Source: a virus. Taken from it: a stretch of 64,000 nt of DNA. Of this stretch, positions 1 to 7,705 are shown one piece after another (position 1 is the first letter of the stretch; the number at the start of each line of letters is the position of its first letter). The stretch covers positions 30,210-94,209 of the IMG/VR virus record IMGVR_UViG_3300022932_000015; one strand, given 5' to 3'. The notes under the pieces are model-generated. The model was not told where the DNA came from. It did no database searches and saw only the letters and a list, made by a program, of their open reading frames with translations. Both the position numbers and the translations under genes were made by a program.

Positions 1-696
1 ATCTAAGGCAATCTCAAAATCTTTATAATAATCATAATAGGCTTGTAGAACTTTAACATAATTAGGAACCCACAATTCTAAATCAGGAGCTAGGACATTC
101 GGTTTAAAGAGCTGTTCAACATATTTTTCACCTTTGCCTTTTAATCCAATCAATCCATCTCCTGGTTGACCACATATCATATCAGACCAGAAAGCTGTAT
201 CTGCTTCACCAGTATTTACAGTTACCCATTCATTTTTCTTCCAATTGTAATGTGTACCTTCTAGAGACAATAAATCTTTATCAATTGCAGTAATAAAACT
301 ATCTTTTATATTTAATCTTGTGATATTGACAGCATCATCCACTTCCAAACCATTAACTTCCACAGCCTTCCACCGCTGAATCATAGATTGTTTAGTAAAT
401 TCCCAGAACTTAGGCTGCTTAGCATTTCTATTAGATTTATATAAAGGATTGATGGATAGTCTATTTATTATGGTATTCTTACCTTTTACAAAACCTATAT
501 AATCAGTAAATCCACCAGAAGACAAAATATTATCCATAAGAGAATCCAAAGAAGCTTCTATTTGTCTTTCTGACTTATCCTGATAAACAAATTTATTATT
601 CTCTCTGAGTGGATTTCCATTAGCATCTAATACTTTATTTGGATGGAAAGCTATATAAGCTATACTATCACAATCTATAATAGCTATCTTACCCAT
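1..696 (-). CDS. 5'-3' exonuclease (flap endonuclease family), partial
   Basis: Partial gene: 232 codons from the ATG at 696 run off the left edge without a stop. It resembles the phage T5/T7-type FEN 5'-3' exonucleases that remove RNA primers and flaps during replication. Acidic metal-binding motifs sit in the family order: IDCDS (D8, D10), EVDD (118-121), AIDKD (D139, D141), then a GQPGD helix-turn motif at 176-180. The start overlaps the 3' end of the 56-residue gene upstream by 8 bases. It is the last gene seen of the minus-strand replication block. The family call rests on motif order; the C-terminus is outside the window. Confidence 0.88.
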   Translation of the reverse strand, partial: MGKIAIIDCDSIAYIAFHPNKVLDANGNPLRENNKFVYQDKSERQIEASLDSLMDNILSSGGFTDYIGFVKGKNTIINRLSINPLYKSNRNAKQPKFWEFTKQSMIQRWKAVEVNGLEVDDAVNITRLNIKDSFITAIDKDLLSLEGTHYNWKKNEWVTVNTGEADTAFWSDMICGQPGDGLIGLKGKGEKYVEQLFKPNVLAPDLELWVPNYVKVLQAYYDYYKDFEIALD

Positions 697-859
697 TTTT
701 ACTAATAAATTTAATTAAATCTTCAATATTTTTACTCTTTATGACGTCTTCACTACTAAGAGTACCATTAAGATACTCTGTAGATTTATCTCTTTTTACT
801 GCATTCCAATAGCCTGTATGAGGATTAAAATGCAAATAATAACTATATAAGTTTTCCAT
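689..859 (-). CDS. Small hypothetical protein (56 aa)
   Basis: Open frame from the ATG at 859 to the TAA at 689, beginning MENLYSYYLHFNPHTGYWN. It fills the space between the glucosaminidase-like gene (ends 861) and the exonuclease (starts 696), overlapping the latter by 8 bases, as is typical in this compact operon. No recognised domain. Tight packing on both sides is the main evidence that it is translated. Confidence 0.6.
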   Translation of the reverse strand: MENLYSYYLHFNPHTGYWNAVKRDKSTEYLNGTLSSEDVIKSKNIEDLIKFISKNG

Positions 860-860
860 G

Positions 861-1307
861 TTATTTAAATTGTTTCAATTTATAGATATAATTTGTATCA
901 GAAGCATATTTAACATCAACTAAAAACTTATAATAATCCCCTCCTTTATAATTTATATTTTGAAAGTGAGCATAATGAATTAAAGATTCTCTCCAATTAG
1001 CATAATGTCTAATACTATTACCTTTCATAAAACCAAAGAGATTATTGTGATTTCTAAAAGCTGAAGAGGTATAATTACCAGTTTCCAATTTAGATTGTGC
1101 TATTACAATGTTAGGACATTCTATTTCTAGTATATCCATCAACTTATTAAAGTTATCTTCATTGAATTCTTCTAGACAAAGAGTATCTTTTTTATTAATT
1201 TTATTATCTTTGGGAGGGGTACTATTGAAACAAGCTACCAACACCCAAGCATAAAATACAGATATAGCCAATCCAAAACATGCTACTATTAAAATATTTT
1301 TATTCAT
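861..1307 (-). CDS. Membrane-anchored glucosaminidase-like cell-wall hydrolase
   Basis: The 148-residue protein has a hydrophobic N-terminal segment (about 5-27) that could anchor or export it, then a glucosaminidase-like domain. The family signature is visible: AQSKLETGNYTS (70-81, likely catalytic E75) followed by NNLFGFMKG (88-96). Such enzymes cleave the glycan strands of peptidoglycan, so a role as phage endolysin is likely. It lies among replication genes and far from the holin-like genes near 49 kb. Its start overlaps the end of the upstream gene by 8 bases. Function is inferred from the motif. Confidence 0.75.
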   Translation of the reverse strand: MNKNILIVACFGLAISVFYAWVLVACFNSTPPKDNKINKKDTLCLEEFNEDNFNKLMDILEIECPNIVIAQSKLETGNYTSSAFRNHNNLFGFMKGNSIRHYANWRESLIHYAHFQNINYKGGDYYKFLVDVKYASDTNYIYKLKQFK

Positions 1308-1584
1308 CTTTCTTTTCTTTAGGTAATTCTATTAAACTTAATGCTTTGAGAATACCACTTTCTAAGGCAGCTTCGTAACTTCCATAATTTACCTCATCTA
1401 TGTAGATTTCTTGAATATAAAATCTAAAGATCTTAGTAGACTGAAAGTTTACAACAAATAGGTTTATTTTAAAGATTTCTCTTAAAGCTTTTTGTACTAA
1501 TCCTTGAGAAACATTATCAAATAATTCAAAACCCTTCTCAACAGCAAGTTTGTACGTTTCAGGCTTTATTAATTCCTCTGTCAT
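1300..1584 (-). CDS. Hypothetical protein (94 aa)
   Basis: Soluble-looking protein beginning MTEELIKPETYKLAVEKGFE, with an alternating hydrophobic centre and a charged Lys/Glu tail. It overlaps the glucosaminidase-like gene by 8 bases and follows the coiled-coil gene upstream by one base, so all three are probably co-translated. No recognised family. Confidence 0.6.
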   Translation of the reverse strand: MTEELIKPETYKLAVEKGFELFDNVSQGLVQKALREIFKINLFVVNFQSTKIFRFYIQEIYIDEVNYGSYEAALESGILKALSLIELPKEKKDE

Positions 1585-1585
1585 A

Positions 1586-2008
1586 TTATTCTTTATCAGG
1601 TTCAGATGATACAGACTTTAAACTAGCATAGTATTCTGTTTCCAATTGATTAATATTTCCAATTTTATTAAATACTTTATTAGCGGCTTCAGTGAATTCT
1701 TTCATCTTAGATTCAGAAAGTTTCTTTAATTCTTCTTCCTTTGCCTTAATTTCTCTTTTAAGAAGAACGTGTTTGTCTAATAATGAAATTAAATCTGCTT
1801 TAATTTCTTTTTCAATGCTTTCTTTTTTTTCTTTCAATAATCCTGTAACTATACTAGCTACAACATCTTTTTTAACTTTCTTTATAGGAAATAAGTTTTC
1901 TTCTCCTCCAACAATTGCAACCAATTTTTTAATAGTTGTATCATAGTTTTTAACTACCTTATCTTCACCACCTTTATTTTCTACCGTATTTTCTGTTTGA
2001 TTTTCCAT
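1586..2008 (-). CDS. Hypothetical coiled-coil protein (140 aa)
   Basis: Highly charged protein. Residues about 60-115 are Lys/Glu/Leu-rich with heptad-like spacing and predict a coiled coil; the N-terminal 25 residues are acidic and low complexity. No catalytic motif is visible. It sits one base from both neighbours in the minus-strand replication operon. It could be a structural or scaffold factor, but nothing in the sequence decides this. Confidence 0.6.
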   Translation of the reverse strand: MENQTENTVENKGGEDKVVKNYDTTIKKLVAIVGGEENLFPIKKVKKDVVASIVTGLLKEKKESIEKEIKADLISLLDKHVLLKREIKAKEEELKKLSESKMKEFTEAANKVFNKIGNINQLETEYYASLKSVSSEPDKE

Positions 2009-2009
2009 A

Positions 2010-2390
2010 TTAAAATTTTATATTTTCTATTGTTTTAAAATTAATTGTATTTATTGATAGGTTTGAGAGTATTGTTAACTTAAGTGATGTGAAATCTATT
2101 TTACTAAAGTAATTTTCAAAGATTTCAATGGTACCATCATTATCGTAGTAGTTATTGGTAGTAATACTGTTGATTTGTCCATCAACTATTTGTATTCTAA
2201 GCGCTTTTAAAAGCATTTTTTGTTGTCTCCAATTTCCAGCATACCCCTTAAGTCTGTTAAATAAAACTCCTCTAACTTCGGTTTCAGTTACTAAAAAATC
2301 TCTTTTAGCTTCAGTCCACCTATATAAGACTTCATTACATTCTTTTATGATGGTCTCTATCATAAATTTACTGATTTGTTGATGGTCCAT
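2010..2390 (-). CDS. Hypothetical protein (126 aa)
   Basis: Starts MDHQQISKFMIETIIKECNE; the N-terminal half is helical and basic, the C-terminal half is Ile/Asn-rich with predicted strands. The start lies inside the end of the PD-(D/E)xK nuclease gene (23-base overlap), suggesting translational coupling. No recognised domain. Confidence 0.55.
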   Translation of the reverse strand: MDHQQISKFMIETIIKECNEVLYRWTEAKRDFLVTETEVRGVLFNRLKGYAGNWRQQKMLLKALRIQIVDGQINSITTNNYYDNDGTIEIFENYFSKIDFTSLKLTILSNLSINTINFKTIENIKF

Positions 2391-2898
2391 AGTATTTGCT
2401 TTTTATCATTTCTACGCATTTTAAGACATTTTTTTGATCATTAGGTTCAAAGAAATCTACTACAAATCCATTTTTAGTAAGATATTGTTTAAACATCTTC
2501 CTTTTGATTGGATAAGAGTCATTTCCCCAACCTTTACATTCAATAATCCAGCCTGTTTTGGTTTTTTTATCAACACAAACAAAATCAGGTGTATAAGTCA
2601 TAGGTCTAATTTTATTAGTTACTTCTCCTAAAACTACCTGTTTTTTCTTAGTATCTTTTACAGTTTTAAGATGAGCTTCAACAGCAACTCCAGAGAAAAC
2701 AAAAGCTTCTATTAGAGTTATTGTCCAAGACTCTCTACCAAAATCATGAATATTGTTAGATTTCAAAGCTTTATATGTAAATAATTCAAGATTTGAATCA
2801 AAGCTCAAGCCATCAAACATTGATTTTTTAGCATTTTTGACTTTGGAACCATCCATAGTCTTTATAACCTTTTTTCTAATTATCCTCTTTTTCTTCAC
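2368..2898 (-). CDS. PD-(D/E)xK endonuclease (endonuclease I / DUF1064-like)
   Basis: The 176-residue protein carries the restriction-like nuclease core: E38 in SNLELF, TYTPDF (P104, D105), then WIIECKG (E120, K122). That E...PD...ExK layout is typical of phage T7 endonuclease I-like and DUF1064 proteins, which cleave branched DNA or recombination intermediates. The N-terminus is very basic. The setting beside primase, SSB-like and RecA-like genes fits Holliday-junction resolution or debranching before packaging. The exact subfamily is uncertain. Confidence 0.8.
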   Translation of the reverse strand: MKKKRIIRKKVIKTMDGSKVKNAKKSMFDGLSFDSNLELFTYKALKSNNIHDFGRESWTITLIEAFVFSGVAVEAHLKTVKDTKKKQVVLGEVTNKIRPMTYTPDFVCVDKKTKTGWIIECKGWGNDSYPIKRKMFKQYLTKNGFVVDFFEPNDQKNVLKCVEMIKSKYYGPSTNQ

Positions 2899-3307
2899 GA
2901 GCTTTAATTTTAAGTATATTGTTAAATTTAGTAATATACTTAAATCCCAACATGTAGAAATCTATTGTACTATCTACTAATATAGAGTAGGCATTTGTCT
3001 GTACATTAATTTCATTGACATCTTCTTGATTATTCTCAAAGTGTATATCAATGTTTAGATCTTTTATTGTTTGAATTTTATCAACTATCGTACCTACAAT
3101 TATAGTATGTCCTGCATCTAAATTATATTGTTTAGCAATTGCATTAATATAGACACTACTACTATTTGCAGTAATAAGATATAATTCTATATTAAACTTT
3201 TCGCAAGTCTCACAGGGATCATCATATGATAATCTTTTTAGAAAGTCTCTAAATTCCTGTCTATTATAGCTTTTAGTTGGTTCAAAACTAACTTTTAATT
3301 TCTCCAT
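2876..3307 (-). CDS. HAD-like fold protein, catalytic motifs degenerate
   Basis: The ATG at 3307 (MEKLKVSFEP) is preferred to the upstream ATG at 3364, which lies deep inside the previous gene. The pattern resembles the second half of a HAD phosphatase: LYLITANSS (42-50, motif II Thr), lysines 77 and 82, then HFENNQ (89-94), where active enzymes have an acidic DD pair. No N-terminal DxD motif I is seen. It is therefore either inactive or repurposed. It lies between a nuclease gene and a NUMOD-type gene in the replication operon. Confidence 0.5.
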   Translation of the reverse strand: MEKLKVSFEPTKSYNRQEFRDFLKRLSYDDPCETCEKFNIELYLITANSSSVYINAIAKQYNLDAGHTIIVGTIVDKIQTIKDLNIDIHFENNQEDVNEINVQTNAYSILVDSTIDFYMLGFKYITKFNNILKIKAREEKEDN

Positions 3308-3755
3308 TATTTCTATATTTAAATAATAATCCACTACTATTGGACTCTGCTGCTTTATTAACACTCTTAGTTAATTGACTGTATATTGTCCCTTTAGGGA
3401 TATTACATAAATTACTAGCAATATTTAATCCATTAAAAGAAGCTACTAACTCATTGTCTAGGTTATAAACGTCTATTACAGTATTTGAAGGTTTTAGGAA
3501 AGGATTTCCTATTCTTTTTTTAATGTCTCTAATACCTTCTCTTCCTATTCTTGCTTTTGTTAGAAACGTATTATCAGGTAATACTATATAATCTTTTCTG
3601 TAAATTTTTTCTTTAGTATAAGATATAAATAAAGGACGTTTACCCTTTATATGTGAAAAGTATTTACCTAATACTTCTGCATTACTATCATATACTTTTA
3701 TAAATTTACCAGAACTATCGTATTGGTAACATTTTTGTTTTGGTCTTCCACTCAT
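3288..3755 (-). CDS. NUMOD1-type DNA-binding protein without a nuclease domain
   Basis: The C-terminal part (about 92-150) has the NUMOD1 layout found in homing endonucleases: VYNLDNELVASF, a helix-turn-helix-like stretch with IASNLCNIPKGTIYSQL, and a closing LLFKYR. The N-terminal half opens with a similar short unit (CYQYDSSGKFIKVYDS) and has KDYIVL at about 55. No HNH, GIY-YIG or LAGLIDADG motif is present. It overlaps the primase gene by 4 bases and the HAD-like gene by 20. It may be the remnant of a homing endonuclease or a stand-alone DNA-binding protein. Confidence 0.65.
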   Translation of the reverse strand: MSGRPKQKCYQYDSSGKFIKVYDSNAEVLGKYFSHIKGKRPLFISYTKEKIYRKDYIVLPDNTFLTKARIGREGIRDIKKRIGNPFLKPSNTVIDVYNLDNELVASFNGLNIASNLCNIPKGTIYSQLTKSVNKAAESNSSGLLFKYRNNGEIKS

Positions 3756-4747
3756 ATTTTCTGTTTTAAATATTGTTCAACTTTTTCAATACCTTCATTC
3801 TTTATTTTGTCACTAAGATCTTTAGCTTCATCAATATAGAAATAGTCTATATTAAAGTTTTCCACCATATTCTTAGTAGCATTTTTACCTTCATCATCAT
3901 TATCAAAATTACAAATTACTTTCTTAAATCTACATTTAAGTTCATTAAAAATTTCTATGTCTAATTTATTACTTTCTGCTTGTAAAGCTACTGCATTATA
4001 ACCTAGAGTATAATAACACATTACATCCTTTAGTGCTTTTGTTATTATTAACAAATCTCCAGTATCAGGAAGTTGGCTAAATCCTTGGAGAGTTCTACTA
4101 TCAACATTGCTAAACCATCTAGGATTAGGTTTTATAGTCAAAGGCATATATATTTTATATAGCCCTGATTTAAACTCATAAGCATAAATTGGGTTTGCTC
4201 TTGAATACTCTAGTACATAGTGTGTGTTGCCTTTGTTTATAAAAACATGAGTACAGCTATGTACATTATATTTGTTTAAGGTTTCAAAATCTATTCCATA
4301 TTGATTCCAATATTCAAAATCAGCTAAAGTGAAATTTTTAGTAACTATATTTATATTAGTCAGTTTCTTTACATACTTTGGTCTTTCAGCTTCTAATGCA
4401 TTTGATATTAGAAGTTTTGGATCCATGTTAAGTCTTATCTTTTTTAAGCCAAAGTCATTAGCTACAATATTTAATACTTCATGCATACTATTGCATGAGT
4501 ATTTGTATTTTACATAATCAAAAGGATGGAAATAATCTCCATTACCATAGTCTTTGTAATAAAGACCTCCTGAGGCACTTTGAAGTACTCTACAGGAGGC
4601 TTTAGTATCATTATAAAACTCTGATAAAAATGATCTATCTATCTCTTCAAAATTAGAACAATACTTTTTAAATATATCGTAATCTGAAACTCTTAGCTTA
4701 ATTTCATCTAGCGTTATAGGAATATAAGCATCACTAAAATTAAACAT
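3752..4747 (-). CDS. DNA primase, DnaG-type TOPRIM domain
   Basis: At 331 residues it is shorter than bacterial DnaG. The N-terminal part holds a CHC2-like region without cysteine ligands (GLYYKDYGNGDYFHPFDYVK, 61-80). The TOPRIM domain begins at LLIITKALKDVM (232-243) and continues with the metal site CNFDNDDEGKNA (279-290, D282 and D284). The TKxLKD variant in place of the catalytic Glu motif is one I associate with phage primases. It would make RNA primers for the phage fork with the DnaB-like helicase at 6043. It stops by TGA overlapping the next ATG. Confidence 0.85.
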   Translation of the reverse strand: MFNFSDAYIPITLDEIKLRVSDYDIFKKYCSNFEEIDRSFLSEFYNDTKASCRVLQSASGGLYYKDYGNGDYFHPFDYVKYKYSCNSMHEVLNIVANDFGLKKIRLNMDPKLLISNALEAERPKYVKKLTNINIVTKNFTLADFEYWNQYGIDFETLNKYNVHSCTHVFINKGNTHYVLEYSRANPIYAYEFKSGLYKIYMPLTIKPNPRWFSNVDSRTLQGFSQLPDTGDLLIITKALKDVMCYYTLGYNAVALQAESNKLDIEIFNELKCRFKKVICNFDNDDEGKNATKNMVENFNIDYFYIDEAKDLSDKIKNEGIEKVEQYLKQKI

Positions 4748-4766
4748 AGATAGATATTAGTTAGTC

Positions 4767-5330
4767 CTAGAATGGTAATCCAGATCCAGTATTAGCAGTT
4801 GCTACTGGTAGTCTTTTTATATTTTTTTCAGGACTGAAATATAATTTAGTTTCATTTGAAGGTACTTTTACTGATTCAGCAAAAACACCTAGACCAAAAG
4901 TACTAACAATATATCTGTTTCCAGAAGTTGCTAATTTCTCTTCTCCAACAACTTTCAATTTAAATTCTCTACCAACGCAAAGAGCTGATAATTTAGCTGC
5001 TAAATCTTCAGCAGATTTTGCTTCTGGGATTTTAGCTTTTGCAGCAGCCTCTTCTAAGGAATGAGAAGCAGCTACTATTGCTAAAATAGCATTTCTACTC
5101 ATTTCCCAAGCAGTTTTCTGACTTCCAGCGCTTAATACTGTGTTTAAATAATAGCGATTAGATAATTTGTATCCATTATCATCTATTACAGTAAACTCAA
5201 TAAAAGGAGTTTGTTTTAATTCACTTAAACCATTAGTAACTGATTCTATTTTTACATTATGAATTCCTGGTTGGATTGTTGGGGTCGAGCCTCCTTTATT
5301 AATTTCTGCGTCATTAAAATTAAATTCCAT
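4767..5330 (-). CDS. Single-stranded DNA-binding protein-like
   Basis: 187 residues with OB-fold-like alternating strands, a long helical insertion rich in Ala/Glu (about 85-115), and a C-terminus ending SGLPF, echoing the xxIPF tip with which SSB proteins contact partners. The N-terminus (FNFNDAEINKGG) resembles phage SSB-like proteins annotated in crAss-like genomes. Position between primase and RecA-like ATPase supports a role coating ssDNA. The call rests on context and the tail more than on a decisive motif. Confidence 0.6.
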   Translation of the reverse strand: MEFNFNDAEINKGGSTPTIQPGIHNVKIESVTNGLSELKQTPFIEFTVIDDNGYKLSNRYYLNTVLSAGSQKTAWEMSRNAILAIVAASHSLEEAAAKAKIPEAKSAEDLAAKLSALCVGREFKLKVVGEEKLATSGNRYIVSTFGLGVFAESVKVPSNETKLYFSPEKNIKRLPVATANTGSGLPF

Positions 5331-5399
5331 GATTTACTTTTAGTTGTTATTAATTAATATCTTTTAGATACTTGTTTTTATAGATACATTTTTAAGACA

Positions 5400-6041
5400 T
5401 TATTTAACAAATTCTAGTATTTTATCAAAAATAAATTTATTGTCATTATCTATTGTTTGTACATCTTCACCGAAGATGTCTGGTGGACATTTAGCAGAAG
5501 TTCCTTCTCCTACTAAGCTATAATAATATTCAGGTTTCCCCTTATCATTAAACTTTTTGTCACCATATAATACTATGGTAAACTCTTTTTCACACGTTGA
5601 TTCAAATTCTTTTCCTTTTACCTTCAATCTTTTTTCCATATTTCCTTCTATTCCTAAGATCTCATAATGTCCAGTAACAAAAACTTCTTTTTGTATACCT
5701 TTAACATATTGAAAAAATCTCCCAACTTCTTCATTATACATATTCCATATATCAAATCCTTTTTTACTCCTACGACACTCCGCCAACAAAAGATCAATAT
5801 ATGCACTAAAACTATCAATAATTATACAATCTATTTCAGTATTTTTTGCATATTCTGCCATGCAGTCTAAGACCTCAATATAGCTATTGGGTCTCTTATG
5901 ATATTTAAATTTATTTTTAAAAGGTAGAGGCTTATTCTCGACATTAATAAATCCTGTAGTATCAGGATTCATATTTCTATTTGAATAAGTTTTACCACTT
6001 CCAGATTGAGATATCTCTAAAATCTTATAATAATCTCTCAT
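5400..6041 (-). CDS. RecA-like AAA ATPase (Sak4-like recombination protein)
   Basis: 213 residues, a compact RecA core: Walker A SQSGSGKT (11-18, K17) at the very N-terminus and Walker B CIIIDS (72-77, D76). It resembles the AAA_24/Sak4 group of phage ATPases that work with a phage SSB in annealing or strand exchange, and it lies directly downstream of the SSB-like gene. The first Gly of the Walker A consensus is Ser. It is separated from the helicase gene by one base. Confidence 0.75.
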   Translation of the reverse strand: MRDYYKILEISQSGSGKTYSNRNMNPDTTGFINVENKPLPFKNKFKYHKRPNSYIEVLDCMAEYAKNTEIDCIIIDSFSAYIDLLLAECRRSKKGFDIWNMYNEEVGRFFQYVKGIQKEVFVTGHYEILGIEGNMEKRLKVKGKEFESTCEKEFTIVLYGDKKFNDKGKPEYYYSLVGEGTSAKCPPDIFGEDVQTIDNDNKFIFDKILEFVK

Positions 6042-6042
6042 A

Positions 6043-7104
6043 TTAGATTTTTAAGGAATTGAATGTTTGTTCATTCATTTCATTAGGTAAAGGCAGTTCC
6101 TCAAAGTAACCTGCTTGAGGCTTAAATAACAATCCAATAGCAATATTATCTCTAGATAATCTATTTTTTATAATTTTTAACATTCTAAATGATCCTTTTA
6201 AATTAAAAGGAAATCCTTCAACATTAATATTATAACCAATACAAGTATCCATGTCCATCTTATAGGCATTCATGAGTCCTAATACAATATCAGCATCTTG
6301 ATATGGAGTAGTAGAGTCTTTGAAATCAGTTTGTTGAGGAGATATATCTACACCCTTAAACTTCTGTCTTTCAACACTACTTAATCCTTGATTAAACTGC
6401 TGAAGATCAAAATGAGTCATACCAAACATATTACGTGTACTAACTTGGTATTCAGAGTATTTATCAAGGTTCTGCTTTAAATCAAAACCTCTTTCTCTTT
6501 TCAAAAGGGCAATATGGTCAGTAATTGTAATGTTGTATTCTTCAGTGTTATGAGGTTTAAACCTAACGATTCTCTGCTTAGAATGCCCATTCTCATCTAC
6601 ATAAGTCTCATATTCAAATTCCCCTCTCTGGGACATAAAATCCCACCATTCTTTATAATTTCCTGTAGGATTTGAGGACTCCCATCTCCACATAATCTTA
6701 GAAAAAATAGCTTCAAGATCTGCTTGCTCACTTTCAACCAATTTTTCTTCATCAGAATTCATCCTTTCATCACCTAATCCCATTATCCTTTCTGGAGGAA
6801 TAATGATATCATATTTATTGTAAATTATCTGAGACATCCAATTAGCCTTCTTTACTTCTTCTCTTATTTCATAGGAGTAGTAAAAAATATTAATTGGTAT
6901 ACCCTTTGCTTTTGCATCTTGTATAGCATTTAATATAATAAAATCCACAAATGTTGTTTTAGCAGCACCTGACATTCCACCTATTAAATATATACATGCC
7001 TTTTGAGTATAGAATAGATACTTATTTATTCTATTTAACCCATTTCTCAAGCCTTGATATTTACCTTCTAATCCTTCCTTTATTCTATTCTTAAATTGTG
7101 TCAA
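6043..7104 (-). CDS. DnaB-like replicative helicase (RecA-type core)
   Basis: 353 residues corresponding to the helicase domain of DnaB without the N-terminal collar domain. Visible parts: Walker A GMSGAAKTTF (43-52), FYYSYE (74-79) after the second strand, and a late segment DADIVLGLMNAYKMD followed by RMLKIIKNRLS, matching the end of the DnaB motor. The Walker A reads AKT where most helicases have GKT. It would unwind the fork with the TOPRIM primase. The 14-base overlap with 7091 suggests coupling to a possible loader. Confidence 0.8.
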   Translation of the reverse strand: MTQFKNRIKEGLEGKYQGLRNGLNRINKYLFYTQKACIYLIGGMSGAAKTTFVDFIILNAIQDAKAKGIPINIFYYSYEIREEVKKANWMSQIIYNKYDIIIPPERIMGLGDERMNSDEEKLVESEQADLEAIFSKIMWRWESSNPTGNYKEWWDFMSQRGEFEYETYVDENGHSKQRIVRFKPHNTEEYNITITDHIALLKRERGFDLKQNLDKYSEYQVSTRNMFGMTHFDLQQFNQGLSSVERQKFKGVDISPQQTDFKDSTTPYQDADIVLGLMNAYKMDMDTCIGYNINVEGFPFNLKGSFRMLKIIKNRLSRDNIAIGLLFKPQAGYFEELPLPNEMNEQTFNSLKI

Positions 7105-7705
7105 AGTTAGTTTTTGTAACTACTGTTAGATCTATATTTTCATTAGCTTCATCTAAATACTGTTCCCAGTTTCTTTGTTGTAAAAAAGTAGCAAATGCGG
7201 CTAAAAAAGGTAAGTCATTTGCTTTCTGTTTCTCTAAATAATATAGTTTAACACATCTTATAATTTTAGTATGTAATTCTAAATTTATAATACCATTTTT
7301 AATAATAGTAGATTTATAGAGCTTAATACATCTTTGTAAATCTCCATGTAATCTTCTAATACCCCCAGTCTTTGTAGGAACTTTGGAAGGATAAGTATTT
7401 TTCAATTCAGAAAATAATTCATTAAATTCTACATTGTTATTTCTTATTACATCAAATAGAGAATTTCCTAATGGCGTTAATTTTATAGAGTCAAAGCTAA
7501 TATCTATTATATTATCTACAATGATAAATCCTTTCTCATGTAATTTTGAAAAGATACCTGTCTCTATTCTTCCACAATTACTTGTATATTCCACTATTAA
7601 TCTTTCTTTATTTTCATGTAGACAAGCTAATACAAAAAATTCTTCCAGTTTTAGCTTATGTTTAATCGCTATCTCAAAATCAATATTTAATTTAAAATCT
7701 TCCAT
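7091..7705 (-). CDS. Possible replication accessory / helicase-loader-like protein
   Basis: 204 residues in two parts: an N-terminal winged-helix-like region (about 1-95, with LTPLGNSLFDVI) and a C-terminal helical domain ending DLPFLAAFATFLQQRNWEQY, a pattern I recall from phage replication proteins encoded beside DnaB-type helicases. It overlaps the helicase by 14 bases and abuts the SF2 helicase. No nucleotide-binding motif is seen, so it is not a DnaC-type ATPase. Role inferred from position. Confidence 0.5.
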   Translation of the reverse strand: MEDFKLNIDFEIAIKHKLKLEEFFVLACLHENKERLIVEYTSNCGRIETGIFSKLHEKGFIIVDNIIDISFDSIKLTPLGNSLFDVIRNNNVEFNELFSELKNTYPSKVPTKTGGIRRLHGDLQRCIKLYKSTIIKNGIINLELHTKIIRCVKLYYLEKQKANDLPFLAAFATFLQQRNWEQYLDEANENIDLTVVTKTNFDTI

